Source: Athripsodes cinereus (taxonomy: Eukaryota > Arthropoda > Insecta > Trichoptera > Leptoceridae). From it: 64,000 nucleotides of DNA. Location: assembly GCA_947579605.1 (NCBI GenBank), contig OX388325.1, forward strand, positions 6,691,572 through 6,755,571, in the 5' to 3' direction. Shown one piece after another: positions 21,084 to 32,311 of this stretch (positions are counted from its first letter, which is position 1; the number at the start of each line of letters is the position of its first letter). The position numbers were made by a program, and so were the translations under genes. Below the pieces are notes generated by a model, which had not been told where the DNA came from, did no database searches, and was given only the letters and a program-made list of their open reading frames with translations.

Positions 21084-21988
21084 TATGAGTGAGAGAGAAA
21101 TACGGATGCATCACATGAGTAAAAGAGTACTTCGTAAAGGACTCGATATTGTACCATTGTAACCATATTATATCCGTACACATAGAAAAAAGTTCATTGC
21201 ATTCATATTGATGTTGTCTTATGCAGTGTATACTTGACATCCTTTTTCTAAAGTTGCTACTTCTCTCTGCTAGTACTACAAATTGCTAATATTTAAAAAA
21301 GGAACATGAAAATTGTGATTCATTGTTCTAAACACCATATCTAGTACTTTAGTACATATAAATCTATGATAGAATATCTCAATCTTTTAATGGATTGAAA
21401 TACGCCGTCAAGAATTAGTATTTATTGTCTTCTAACTCAGCATCCATCCCCTAACCCCTTCCTATAGTTCCCGGTCTCTTTGAAGCGTTCGGTGTGTGGA
21501 TTGTAGATTTTTTTCTCATTATGACTTATGTAGCGATTTTTACTTATTGTTTGTGTTTTTATTATTTTTATTTGTGTTTAGTGTTAATGTGATGTGGTTA
21601 GATGGAAAAAATATTATATAGTGATAATCTCGCAACTGCATATCATCACATTTTTTCTTATGTAAACTGATTTGTTGATTTTGTTATGTGAATGATGATG
21701 TGCAAGAAGAATAAAATACATAAATAAATATTTTCAATTCTGCAGTGAAGAGGCAAATTGCCAACCATCCTAAATGTATAGAACATTTATAATCAGAAAG
21801 AGGAAGTTTAAACTACGGGTTGGCTGGAAGAGACTGCTTATGCCCGCCTTTTGGTACTTTTTCTAAACATAATATCCTTGTATACTACTCATCTCGTACC
21901 GTATGAAAAAAAACTTGCAATTTTGTTTTCAAAATATGATCTACGGTTTACGTGTTCACATTTAGAAAAAAAAATTTTTAACCTACTT
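21084..21988. other. AT-rich intergenic sequence
   Basis: No convincing gene or repeat is seen. Confidence 0.4.
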
Positions 21989-22155
21989 AATATTAACACA
22001 AAACACTGTCAACTTTTCACTTTTGATTTTATTAAACTAAAGCACTTTCGTCAAGTTGACATTCTCTTCTGTTGAAAATGTCAAGCTAACTCGACGAAAG
22101 TATTCGAGATTAATAAAATCAATAGGGAAAAGTTGACAATGTTTTGTGTTAATAT
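21989..22155. mobile_element. Foldback MITE (167 bp)
   Basis: AATATTAACACAAAACACTG at the left pairs with CAATGTTTTGTGTTAATAT at the right. Pairing continues through GTCAACTTTTC / GAAAAGTTGAC, TTTTATTA / TAATAAAA and CTTTCGTCAAG / CTCGACGAAAG around a short loop. It is non-coding. Confidence 0.75.
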
Positions 22156-22345
22156 CAAGCATGTTTTTAATTGTGTTTTCTGATAATTGTGAATTCGAAC
22201 ATACCTATGTCATTCGAAAAAGCACACTAGAACAATTGTTTTTTCGAATAATTGTACATTCGAATAATTTTGCTGCCACCCGGAAAAAACGTAGGTATGT
22301 ACTTTTAAAGTGACTGGAGCGAAAAGTGTATTCTCGAATAAGGAA

Positions 22346-22395
22346 TAAATGGCGATCGATTCTTTCTGCCTACCCCGCAAGGAATGTTGCATGAT
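22346..22395 (+). pseudogene. RTE-like terminal 15 codons
   Basis: The frame reads KWRSILSAYPARNVA then a stop, with TACCCCGCAAGG (hairpin region) and GTTGCATGATAG. This is the extreme 3' end of the RTE-like family with no tail. Confidence 0.6.
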
Positions 22396-22718
22396 AGTGA
22401 TGCGGACGATGCACAATTCGAATTTATATCTTATTATCAATTTAAAAGTACATATTATTTAAAATAGGCAAGTAGATATAATTATTTAATCGGTTAAATT
22501 GTTCGAAACATTACTCGAAACTAATGTACTGTTATATTGTGAAATGTATGTATAAGGTGAATATGATTGTATTGTAGATACATATTAAATGGAATAATGT
22601 TATGTATTGAAATGTTATAACAATTAAAATGTACAATGAATTAAAACTATTAAATAAAGTAAAAGTGAAAATTAATAAGCAATAATAAAATTATATGTAC
22701 ATTGTACAGTCTATAGCA

Positions 22719-23220
22719 GGGTTAGGTACTCTTGCCACAATCTAAATACGATATTAGCAAATAAATACTTACTTATTTGTGAAAGTGGACTAAGTACCGT
22801 GGAGATGCGTTCACTGAGAAGAATGGTTGGTAAAACGTTGCGGGATAGAGTGAAGAATGAGGATATCAGGAGAATGAGCGGATGCGAGATGAGTGTTTTG
22901 GACTCTAAGGGTTACTCTTGCCACAATCTAAATACGATATTAGCAAATAAATACTTATTTGAGAGAGTGCCGTCGAGATGCGTTCATTGAGAAGAATGGT
23001 TGGTAAAACGTTGCGGGATAGAGTGAAGAATGAGGATATCAGGAGAATGAGCGGATGCGAGATGAGTGTTTTGGACTCTTAGGGTTAGGTACTCTTGCCA
23101 CAATCTAAATACGATATTAGCAAATAAATACTTATTTGTGAGAGTGCCGTCGAGATGCGTTCACTGAGAAGAATGGTTGGTAAAATGTTGCGGGATAGAG
23201 TGAAGAATGGGGATATCAGG
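22719..23220 (+). repeat. Tandem array of an RTE-like fragment (about 2.6 units)
   Basis: Unit 1 (22719-22908), unit 2 (22909-23081) and a truncated unit 3 (23082-23220) each contain TACTCTTGCCACAATCTAAA, a (GC)AAATAAATACTTA stretch, then GAGATGCGTTCACTGAGAAG and an RTE-like frame (MRSLRRMVGKTLRDRVKNED). Units 1 and 2 end TGAGTGTTTTGGACTC. A retroelement piece fused to a non-element leader has been tandemly duplicated. Confidence 0.8.
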
Positions 23221-23334
23221 TACATACTGTTTTACATGCTTAATTGGTGGGTTGGTCAGATCAAATCAAGGTTATTCTCTCTTTATTTTCATATATGTTT
23301 TATCAACTCCCTGTGTCTCAATATTCATAGTGAG

Positions 23335-23661
23335 TTACAATCCATTGGATTGGTCTGCGAGTTTGGATTTTCTTCTCCATTCCTCCCAATTTTCATATAG
23401 CCTCTTTAGTTCTAAGTATGTGCCACAGTTCATGTCCTTCTTCATTAGGTCCATATAGGTGTCTTTTAGCCGCCCTCTACCATTTTTGCCCTCGGTCTTA
23501 CCCTCCGCGACGGTGATGAGCAGGCCTGGGTGCCTGATGTTGTAGCCAATCCAGTTAGCTCGTTGTTGGCTGATTTTTTTTAAAAAGTTGCCTTCTTTCG
23601 CCTGTACCCTAATTAACACCTTATCGTTTTTGACATGTTCCCACCAATGGATTTTAAGCAT
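23335..23661 (-). pseudogene. RTE-like C-terminal fragment, second family
   Basis: The minus 108-codon frame includes ISQQRANWIGYNIRHPGLLI, TVAEGKTEGKNGRGR and MDLMKKDMNCGTYLELKRLY, a typical post-RT terminal region of RTE-type ORFs. The frame is intact but truncated upstream. The relative at 28640-28925 shares the sequence. Confidence 0.75.
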
Positions 23662-23909
23662 GCTTATATCAAGTAAATAGTTGGATCTTCAGCACGTCTA
23701 TATATGAAATAAATAAATAAGTACCTATGTTATATTCTACGAAAATAGAAAAAAAACGACAAAAAAAAGTGGAAGATATAGAGTCTAAAATCGGGGTGAT
23801 GAATATCTTGAACAATAAATTAATATCTTTATAATTTACATACACTCTTCTCTTCCATCACATTAATGCAATTTGTCATGCATGCTCGATTATCATACGT
23901 CTTCTAGCT

Positions 23910-24619
23910 CAGTGGTATTCAACCCCCGGTCTGCGGCGCAAGTGGTACCGGGCCGCGGAAGGCACATACGGGTCAGTCCTCTTTTGTAGAAACAATTCCT
24001 CCCCCATCCCCCTATTGTATAATATGTCCGTATGTATTTATTTATTTTATTGCTGTTTTATATAATCAATATTTATCAATGTAAGTACTTAGCGAACAGA
24101 ACAGCACTTTGGAACTTTGTATTACAATCTTACAATTTTGGTCGGTTGTTAGAGATAACAATAAACCCGCCATTTGTACTATTATTTTTTTAGTGCAATA
24201 AAGCTTGTTTTATTTTTATTTATTCCTTAATGAAATCGATGATATCATGAAATATTTCAGGTTGCTATACTTTTTTGAAAATCTGGCGTCGAGGAGGCAG
24301 AAATTTAGAGTAAAGGAAAACATATTAGAACTAAAACAGTGGCTCCACTTTTGAAAAGTCGACTAACAGTACTAGATTCTAGATTCTGACAAAATATTTC
24401 TTAACAAAACCGAGAAGTACGTTAAACCTTTCAAATTCCTTTACCATTTGAAAATTTTGCAACCTGGGGGTAAAATTTTGAGTCCATTAGAAATTTGGGA
24501 CAAAAAAGGTTCTCACTTTCACTTGTCCATTGTAAACAATCAAAGTCTTCCCTTTAGCGAGCCGCGATAAAATTTTCGAGTTGACCAGTTCGCAGCAATA
24601 AAAAGGTTGGAGACCACTT
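23910..24619. mobile_element. hAT-type non-autonomous element (710 bp), degraded
   Basis: The left end CAGTGGTATTCAACCCCCGG and right end GGTTGGAGACCACTT are inverted hAT termini. Flanks TTCTAGCT (23902-23909) and TTCTAACC (24620-24627) agree at 6 of 8 positions, consistent with an aged target duplication. The interior has no intact transposase. Confidence 0.7.
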
Positions 24620-24639
24620 TTCTAACCGACTATTATTAA

Positions 24640-25561
24640 CCCTTTGAAGTCCAGGGGATATTTTTTTCCCAAAGATATAAATTTCTCATTTTTTTAGGTT
24701 TACAGTTATAATTTTTTGATAATCTGAATATATTTTGATAATCTGGCGATATTATTTATTATTTCAAAGTAATAAAATATTTTTTCTTGAAATGTGTGAT
24801 TGTGAAATGAAATCGTTTTATTTTTGTTTTTCCTTTTCTTGTATTAAAAAATCACCCACAAAAATGTTATTCCTACTATATTGTGATTATGTTTCTTTTA
24901 TGAACCGCTTGTGTCTATTGAAAGAAGAGACTGTTACCACTCCCCTTGACAAGGATGTTTTTGTGGAACAAGGAAAATAATTTCGAAGATACTTCATCGC
25001 ATGCGTTAGTTATAATTCTTCCATTAGGTATAACAATAAAAAAGAGTCCATCTATTTATCTATATCATCACGACAAAATCCACAAGTGCCCACCGCTAAC
25101 AGACAAACAGCATGCGATAAACTGACAAGTTTATTTATTACTTTCTCTTATTTACGGCTTTAAGTCTTTTACATCAATAAGGTTCATACATTTTTTTTAC
25201 AACAGTTAAAACAAATAACAAAAAATACTTAATTAATCAATGGAACATCTAAAATATGTATAAAATATCTGAAACTTATATGAAAAGTGGAAAACCATAA
25301 TATCTTTGCTGGAAATTCCACGAATCAAAGAGTAAAACATTTATTCAACTTTTGATTAAGTTTATCACGCAAATCGAAATATCAATTTTGGTTGATATAC
25401 TCGAACAATACACGCCAAAAACACTTCGTGCTGTCTGGGGTTAAAATTAACCACTAAATATTAATTTTATGTATCGTCTTATCATTGATAACATTGTGTC
25501 ATATTTTATTGAATATTTTTTTTATTATTAGATATTATTACATCTTGTTGTCCTGAAAGGG
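24640..25561. mobile_element. piggyBac-like non-autonomous element (922 bp)
   Basis: TTAA flanks it on both sides (24636-24639 and 25562-25565), the diagnostic piggyBac target. The ends are CCCTTTGAAGTCCAGG and GTCCTGAAAGGG, i.e. CCCTTT termini. Subterminal similarity beyond CCCTTT is limited. An 81-codon frame at 24735-24980 has no recognised domain. A scrap of the RTE-tail repeat (TCCACAAGTGCCC) lies inside at 25065-25125. Confidence 0.6.
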
Positions 25562-25565
25562 TTAA

Positions 25566-25999
25566 ACTACAATATTCCTCTCTCACACACTAGGTACATT
25601 TATTATATTGTAAATTAAAAACAAATGTTATTTGTGTGCATTCATACATAACCAATTAGGAGAAATTACATTTTATTCAAATACATATACATACATTTAT
25701 ACACAATTTCAATATCATTTAACTGTCCATTTTGTACAATATGTATGTATGTAAAAAAATGTTAATATTTTTTTTAGTGGCTTCAAACTCGCTCAAGAAA
25801 CACTGCCTTGTCATAAAAATGACCATTGAATAAAATGGAACAAATAATATTAAGACATTGTTTAGAAAACACACTTTTGTGTAGGTACACTTTTAAATAG
25901 GGTAATGCATAATTTAAATTACTCTTTTTTTTGTATATTGTTTGTACTTATACTTATGTATTATCAGAAGTTATAATTATAGAAGTGTACTTATGTATT
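25566..25999. other. AT-rich intergenic sequence
   Basis: Nothing is recognised. Confidence 0.4.
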
Positions 26000-26130
26000 A
26001 TCAATCTCAACTCTACTGCATTTATTTCACTTTCGTCCTTCTTCAAACACGTCCATGTCTCGCTTGCATATATAAGTGATGGTACCAGAATGGTATTGTG
26101 CATCAGCATTTTAGCCATGTTCGAATTCCT
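26000..26130 (-). pseudogene. RTE-like fragment (minus)
   Basis: The complement encodes an NTILVPSLIYASETWTC-like segment: plus-strand AACACGTCCATGTCTCGCTT and GATGGTACCAGAATGGTATT match 8840-8890 of the reference copy. Both ends are truncated. Confidence 0.6.
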
Positions 26131-26349
26131 TGTCTTTATTAATAAAGATCAATGGTCATCATACATAATATCTATTACTTGAGATAGCTATGTTTATTAT
26201 ATTTCTTGATAATTTTTTACTCCACAAACCATACAGATCGCAGTTCATGATCGTGGGAATTGTATCACGGTACAGACACCGATATAGGTACAATTATACC
26301 TTTCTCCGCATATTACATTATATTTTTCGAAAAAATAAAGACTACTACA

Positions 26350-26475
26350 ATTGCTACTATACGATCAAGGCATATCCCACAAGTGTGGTAGCCAGCAGAC
26401 CAGTTGCATTTAATAAACATGGGTGGTAAGTGGTCAAAGTCTTCATCGCTGAATTGAAGATGTAAAATGTCTATG
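26350..26475 (-). repeat. RTE-tail short repeat, minus copy (3' half)
   Basis: A (CTA)n-like tail, CAAGGCATATCCCACAAGTG, TGGTAGCCAGCAGACCAG and TCATCGCTGAATTGAAGATG. It has an internal deletion of the CATTCAGG segment. Confidence 0.6.
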
Positions 26476-27853
26476 GAACAAGAGACGACTCTAGAGTCCT
26501 CGATGCAGCAATCTTGAATTCCGCTCCTTCGTTGAAAAAAATTACAGATATTCTATACTTCATTCGTAATAATTAATTGTTTATAATGTGTGTATTAGAA
26601 ATTCTCCGTTTTATTCTTATTTATGGAGCATTCTAGGTACTTCAAACGTTAGACGTTGGCTTCTCTTTGTCTTGCGTTAGTTGAAATATCTCCACCTCCC
26701 TCTGGATTCCTGTCCATCCTCTGGTATTTATAACTGTATAAAGCAGGTGGTTATGAAAAGGGAAGAACGATGGCGTAAAGGGCTACATCGGAGAGGTCTT
26801 TATTTTGTTTATAGAATATTCAGGGCGCATATCAGCACATTTCACCAACCGAGTTTGAATCGCTACCTCAAATTGATTGAAATTAACTCACGAGGTAGAA
26901 ATTACTCTTCGACCATACTCAAAGGGTAGAAATCGCTCAAGCATATAATCCGGGATTGGACAAAGATGAGACAACGTTTTAAGCCGAGGGCAGAGAGCAT
27001 TTCTCACAAGTAATCTTTAACGTTGGAAATACTTCATATGATTCTTAAAAGAGAAAAAGAAAAAGGTTTTTTCTTGCTTGAATAACTCTGCAACTGATAA
27101 CGATAAACAAAATGATGGCATACCTATGGGTAAAACCTCATGTCCAGAAACATGCAATAGGTATCAATTTCCCTATTCCCGCACTCTAGGGCTTCTCTCT
27201 GAGACTCATACTATATAATCTGTAATCCAATATTACAAATACAACAAGAAGTCTAACACTTCCAACGGGCTTTGGAGCAAAGAAGACCCTAATTATTATT
27301 GTAATATAAAGTAGAATCTCATTTATTTGAATTTCAACCAAATAACGTGATTTCGACTTTTTATAATTATCAGTATTCAACATTAAGACCTAAGAAATGG
27401 AAAGACGTCTCGATTATCGTGCCTCTTCTGACTAACTGTCGTATCTGACATTTTCGGGGAAATCGAGCTATGATCACCAATATGTACTTATATGTGCCCT
27501 GCATGTTCTCACTGAAGATCACACCTGTAATTAATTTATTGTTACCGTTATCCTGGAATAGCTTTCTGATTTAATGTCGTATTTACGAATTATTATGAAT
27601 AAAATGTGTTGTATCTACTAATTCCTCAAAATTTCATCACAAAAATGATTCTGAGGTATATAAGAATAGGTACAAATATAATAATGTTATATATTTACAT
27701 TGTATCAATAATGATATTTTTTATAAGATTTTTGAGTTTCTTTAATTTACTCGATGGAACAGATATTTTCTTCGTCTTATCGAAGCCTACTGCGTTGTAA
27801 TTAGAATCATTTCACTACTTATATGTAATTGGATACTTCATAATACATTACAC
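26476..27853. other. 1.4 kb without recognised gene
   Basis: Short ORFs at 26681-26929 (plus) and 27186-27383 (minus) have no recognisable domain. Codon content follows base composition. No tRNA or repeat family found elsewhere in the window occurs here. Confidence 0.4.
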
Positions 27854-28339
27854 TATGGTGACCAACCGTCCTCCTTTTTGCAATTCTTTCCATCTTCAAT
27901 ATTTTGAAAACTAATGAAAGTTTTTATTTTTCAAATAATGCCGAGGATATAACGAATATTAAAAATTCTTATACCCTTTCTAAAATTTGGCAACATAGAG
28001 AAAGCAATTTGAAATACCAACCTAAAAAGTCCTCATTCTTTGAACCTCAACCACATCATCAAATTATATTAATGTAAGACCCATAAAATAGATCCACACT
28101 TTTGAAAACTCGACCAAATAATCAAATTCTGAAAATAAAAAACCTATAAAAACACATTTTTGAAAAATGGACCAATTCGGGAATTTTACAAAATATTATT
28201 TAACAAAAAAGGACATTCCTCCTTCTCATAGAAAACATTCCTTAACAAAACTGGGGAAATCACCAAATATTTTAAATTCTTATACCTACCAAATTTAGAA
28301 AATGTCCGCCTTTTCGCTGCAATAATGTTGGTCACCTTA
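27854..28339. mobile_element. hAT-like element with TAWGGTGACCAAC ends (486 bp)
   Basis: The left TATGGTGACCAACCGTCCTC and right GTTGGTCACCTTA are inverted. Internal segments repeat the theme of aaacctcaacca / tggaccaatt. No clear 8-bp target duplication is seen (CATTACAC versus TTAACAAT), so the call rests on the termini. Confidence 0.55.
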
Positions 28340-28639
28340 TTAACAATATATGACTATAATAGGGACATTGATCTATGTCTGACATAATCCTTCACACGCG
28401 CAAGCTTTTAATATGTACCAAACATTAGAAGTTGATGTAGTTTTCATAAGATTTATACTACTTCTGTTTAATTATTGCCAATTCACGTGGTAGTGTGTCT
28501 CAAAGCTAGCGAATCGGCTTAAAACATTAGAATTATTACAGTGTTCATGCACCACGGTTATGAAATAATTAGTTTTGTATTTTTTCACATTTCAATATTT
28601 TTTTATAAACTTATATATTTTTCTGGTCCAACTACTTCG

Positions 28640-28925
28640 AGAACGAAGAGGTGGGTAGGTAGGCGAAAGAAGGCAACTCAAAAAAAAATTAGCCAACAAC
28701 GATCAAACTGGATTGGCCACAACATCAGGCACCCAGGACTGCTCATCACCATCGTAAAGGGCAAGACCGAAGGCAGAAATGGTAGAGGTTGACCAAGTGA
28801 CACCTATATGGATCAAGTAAAGAAAGACATGAACTGTGGCACATACATAGAATTAAAAGATACTAGCAGCAAAAAGGGAGGAAAGGAGAAGAAAATCGAA
28901 ACTTGTTGCAAACCAATTCAATGGA
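28640..28925 (+). pseudogene. RTE-like C-terminal fragment, second family (plus)
   Basis: The frame reads ISQQRSNWIGHNIRHPGLLI then TIVKGKTEGRNGRG, a stop, and in another stretch DTYMDQVKKDMNCGTYIELK. It is the plus-strand relative of 23335-23661, with a premature stop. Confidence 0.7.
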
Positions 28926-29112
28926 TTGTAATTCACATCCGGATTCGATTCCTGGCCAAAGCAAAATGAGAAATAACCTTTTTCAAATATTATTTTAGGT
29001 CTGGGCGTTACATGTATATGTGTTCGTTGCATTGTTGCAATATTTACCTAAGTTTCGTTGCGTTAGCTCCTATAATACAAGATTCATAATATTCGATCGG
29101 GACTAGCTAGAT
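28926..29112 (+). mobile_element. tRNA-derived SINE (family A), plus copy, head truncated
   Basis: CGGATTCGATTCCTGGCC is the B-box region. The body follows in the sense order expected from the complement of 4356-4612: AATGAGAAATAACCTTTTTC, GGTCTGGGCGTTACATGTAT and CGATCGGGACTAGCTAGATC. The A-box half is missing. Confidence 0.7.
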
Positions 29113-29123
29113 CTGTGTGAGTA

Positions 29124-29658
29124 AAGTGGTGTTCTCAAGAGGCGAATTTCGCTTGCATAAAAAACAAAATCCGTCGGTCATCCATTGATCCTCAAACATG
29201 TTTACACAGTCCACCGGTATATATTCAATCTGTCAGATGCGCTTTGATTTTGACGTTGTTTTCAAAATAGCGGACGTCGAGATGGAAATCGCGGAGTGTT
29301 TATTATTAGATGAAAATGCTATAGTAGAGGTTATAAGGCGCCTTTTAATTAAGGAAACAAACGCCACAAACTAACAACAAGGATAACAACTGTCACGAAA
29401 CGGGAAACATTATAAAGTTTATAGGTTATAAAGTTTTTACCATAGATATGAATGCCGCGCACATCTACGCATGCGCGCATCGTTCCACCAACGAAAAAAA
29501 GTTGAAAGGTGGTCAACTTGAGACGAAATCGTTTTTACTGGTTTTTATCGTGTCAGACTGTCAATTAGTTTACACGGTTCAAATGGCTGACGATATTTTG
29601 GTTTCCTGACGATATTCGCCTCGTGAGAACAACGTTTAAGGGGGGTTGGAGACCACTG
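29124..29658. mobile_element. hAT-like element, tentative
   Basis: The left AAGTGGTGTTCTCAAGAGGC, the inverted internal GCCTCGTGAGAACAACG (29608-29634) and the right GGTTGGAGACCACTG (same terminus as 23910-24619) suggest a hAT element. No 8-bp duplication is clear. There is no transposase. Confidence 0.45.
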
Positions 29659-30168
29659 ATTCAAAGTATGGTAATACGACGTTTAATGTTTACATCATTA
29701 TAAAGCATTACTGATTATGCATGGTAAAATGAGAAATTTCTGGAATATATTTTACGCCTCATCTAACAACAAATCGATCATCGCTTTCTTATTCAGATAT
29801 TCTTGTTTGTATTGTATTGTAATGCATTATAATAATGTAATCCATCAGTCAGTTGCGTCGATTACATTCTGACAAACGTAATATCGACGTTACGATGGTT
29901 TCCACACGTTGCGTTGAGAGAATTATAATTAATAATTGAAATCTAAAATGCATCTTTTGTAAACCCAGTGTGGTAATATTATACATTAATAAATTCGCTA
30001 ATATATTTTATTCGCTAATATATTAATATTTCTTAACATTGGATATTGGTTGAGTGTTTTACTGGGCTTTGTAACTCATTTTTTTTTTTTTTTAAAGTGA
30101 AGGTCAAGGGACCTTGTATCCCTTGTGTCACCGCGACCATAGTAGATCTATTGTGACATCCTTCTTTG
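29659..30168. other. AT-rich; possible 3' UTR of the next retroelement
   Basis: A T-rich run at 30078-30093 lies on the 3' side of the minus-strand RNase H fragment and may be its poly-A tail. Nothing else is seen. Confidence 0.35.
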
Positions 30169-30720
30169 TCATATCTCACTCTCAAGACCTACATGGGTCA
30201 TGTAGCTCACGATTTGTCTTGGTGTGAGAAGTCTCACTTTCTCCGAGTCCAGCAGTGGTCCTCCGAGGATGTGACTTCGATTGCAAGCGAGTGCGTCACA
30301 GTTACAGAGGATGTGGATAGGTGTCTCATTATCCTCTGAACAAAATCTGCAGACTGGGTTATCTGACAGTCCTATTTTTGTCATGTGTTTCCGTAGTCTG
30401 CAGTGTCCCGTCAAGGTCCTGGTTAGAATCCTTATTTGTTTTTTATTAAGTTTTAGAACTTCTGTGGTGAACTTCCGCGAGTACCCTATCATTATTTCCT
30501 TCGCGTGTTTCAACCCTATACAATTGGACCAAATTTCGTGGCTCTGGTCCATGGCCCAGTTTCTTAGACTAAGCCTGATAGTGCTAAGCGGTAATCCGCA
30601 TATGGGCTCAAGACTTATTGGTGGTTCCTCAGCGCCAGTTCTAGCAAGTTCATCAGCAGCTTCGTTGCCCATGACTCCACAATGCCCCGGTAACCAAACC
30701 AGCCTTACCGTGTAACTCAT
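30169..30720 (-). mobile_element. Non-LTR retrotransposon RNase H plus zinc-knuckle fragment
   Basis: The minus 183-codon frame starts in an RNase H domain (VRLVWLPGHCGVMGNEAADE, residues 5-24). It ends with a CCHC zinc motif, CRFCSEDNETPIHILCNC (C-x2-C-x8-H-x4-C). RNase H followed by a terminal CCHC is characteristic of R1/I/LOA-type elements. The frame is intact but the RT and endonuclease are missing (5' truncation near 30720), and AT-rich sequence with a poly-T run follows on the 3' side. Confidence 0.8.
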
Positions 30721-31029
30721 ACTGGATTGGCAGTTTTGATTTGGATTTCTAGAAATTTAGGATTTTTTATCTATACTCTTTTTTTTAAACTTTTTAATTT
30801 TTGCCTTTTTTCTTAAGACTAAGACATTTCTGGTAAGTGAGGAATCTTTGCTAGTCCAGATGTTGAGTGTATTAATTGTTAACATTTTATGTTATGACTG
30901 TTTGATTGTCTAAGATTGTAATAATAAAAATAAAATAAAATACCATTTTGTAAGGTTTTTTGATGGTTTGCAGAATAGATATCACTTTTTTTTCAATTCC
31001 CTGGGGTCTCCAGTAAAGAAGAGGTCTCC
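30721..31029. other. AT-rich intergenic sequence
   Basis: Nothing is recognised before the repeat at 31030. Confidence 0.4.
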
Positions 31030-31140
31030 CTACTACTACCACTATACCATCAGGGCAAATCCCACAAGTGGGGTAGCCAGCACACCAGCTGCATGTAATA
31101 AACAAGCAAGCTGTCCTCTCCATGCTAATAAAAAAAACAG
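31030..31140 (-). repeat. RTE-tail short repeat, minus, left flank of MITE
   Basis: TACCATCAGGGCAAATCCCA, CAAGTGGGGTAGCCAGCAC and AAACAAGCAAGCTGTCCTCT. The copy stops at a poly-A-like run just before the palindromic MITE at 31147. Confidence 0.65.
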
Positions 31141-31146
31141 ACGATC

Positions 31147-31340
31147 AGTAGACCTAGTCAAAACACATTTAAGCGTTACTTTTTTGTTTCGTTTTCGTTC
31201 GAATGGAGACGACGTTGCGAGAACGTGTCAATTTTCGTAGCTAAAATACATAAGCAGCTACGAAAATTGACACGTTCTCGCAACGTCGTCTACATTCGAA
31301 CGAAAACGTAACGCTTAAATGTGTTTTGACTAGGCCTACT
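31147..31340. mobile_element. Near-perfect palindromic MITE (194 bp)
   Basis: AGTAGACCTAGTCAAAACAC at the left pairs with GTGTTTTGACTAGGCCTACT at the right. Arms of about 90 bp continue to TTCGTAGCTAAAATACATAAGCAGCTACGAA at the centre (only the loop AAAATACATAAG is unpaired). It is non-coding. It separates two copies of the RTE-tail repeat. Confidence 0.85.
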
Positions 31341-31510
31341 ATATATCCCACAAATGGGTTAACTAGCAGACCAGCTGCATGTAATAAACAAGCAAGCTGT
31401 CCTCTCCATGTTAACAAAAAAATTAAGACATTCAGGACGGGTGGCAAACCTCATCGCTGAATATGTAAAATGTTTTCATTTTTTCAATCACCTATTTTTT
31501 CCCAAGACAA
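31341..31510 (-). repeat. RTE-tail short repeat, minus, right flank of MITE
   Basis: It repeats the segment already present left of the MITE (TCCCACAAATGGGTTAACTA, AAACAAGCAAGCTGTCCTCT) and continues into CATTCAGGACGGGTGGCAAA and CCTCATCGCTGAATATG. It is therefore a second, longer copy and not the continuation of the first. Confidence 0.65.
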
Positions 31511-31845
31511 ACGAAAACTTACTTAAAAGAATATACCTTCTAGAATAGGAAGCAGTTTTATCACATTTAAGAATGTCAGTTGACATTATGAAGAATTTTA
31601 TTTAATCAGCTACTTACATACTTGGATAAAAATGTAGTAATATACAGTTTCAAGTGCTTCTCATAATAATGTATGACCTACTGCAATAACAATAAAAATA
31701 TTTTAGATATGAATAAATTCCATAATGATAACAGCAATTGTACATATTACATAAACCTACGATGATCTTATTTTTGTTAATGGAATAAAAACCAATATTT
31801 ATTTTTCTAATAGGCGATTTATGTTTTAAGATATTCGAGAAAGGT
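31511..31845. other. AT-rich intergenic sequence
   Basis: No feature recognised. Confidence 0.4.
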
Positions 31846-31970
31846 ATGGATTCCTCCACTCCGCTTCCAGATTATATAATTCGTTACCAAACCACATTAA
31901 GGAAGCAAATAGCCTTAGGATTTTTAATAAAAAACTGAGGAAGCAACTGATTGAAGTGTGGGAGTAACTG
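31846..31970 (+). pseudogene. Non-LTR post-RT C-terminal fragment
   Basis: The frame reads HSASRLYNSLPNHIKEANSL then RIFNKKLRKQLIEVWE and a stop, the closing segment of Jockey/CR1-type RT proteins (compare LYNNL and LFNNLP in the copies at 42400 and 20560). The rest is missing. Confidence 0.6.
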
Positions 31971-32029
31971 TGATTGTGCTTGACATTTTGATTTAATTTG
32001 GACTAAATATTAATTGTTCATTCATAGCC

Positions 32030-32270
32030 CTCAACGCTCATCTCGGGAGCACAGGGCAGAAACCAGCCTCCTCCATTCAGAGCGTCTCTGCGCCAATTGC
32101 GTCATCCCTTTCCACGACATTCCTTGCGCTCTGATGTCGTTGTCATAGGAACGGTGTGTTGTGAAAGAGGGACGCTCGGGCCAACGGAACCATTGAGGAC
32201 GGAAGAACAGCGCTCTTTTTGGACAAATATCATTGGGCATTCTCAGAACATGTCCCAGCTAGGACCACCG
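32030..32270 (-). pseudogene. RTE-like C-terminal fragment, third family
   Basis: The minus strand reads SYDNDIRAQGMSWKGMTQLA then QRRSEWRRLVSALCSRDER, a stereotyped RTE-type ORF terminus. An almost identical segment is at 41195-41480. Confidence 0.7.
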
Positions 32271-32311
32271 TCTCTCCTGTTTGTTTCAGTGTTAATAGAA
32301 AGACAACGTAC

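Noticed and set aside
22719..23220. Possible CRISPR-like array of direct repeats
   Set aside because: Units are 140-190 bp, contain retroelement coding sequence, have no short-repeat/unique-spacer alternation, and the genome is eukaryotic.
30281..30715. A 144-codon plus frame
   Set aside because: It is the antisense shadow of the RNase H / CCHC frame on the minus strand, which has real motifs.
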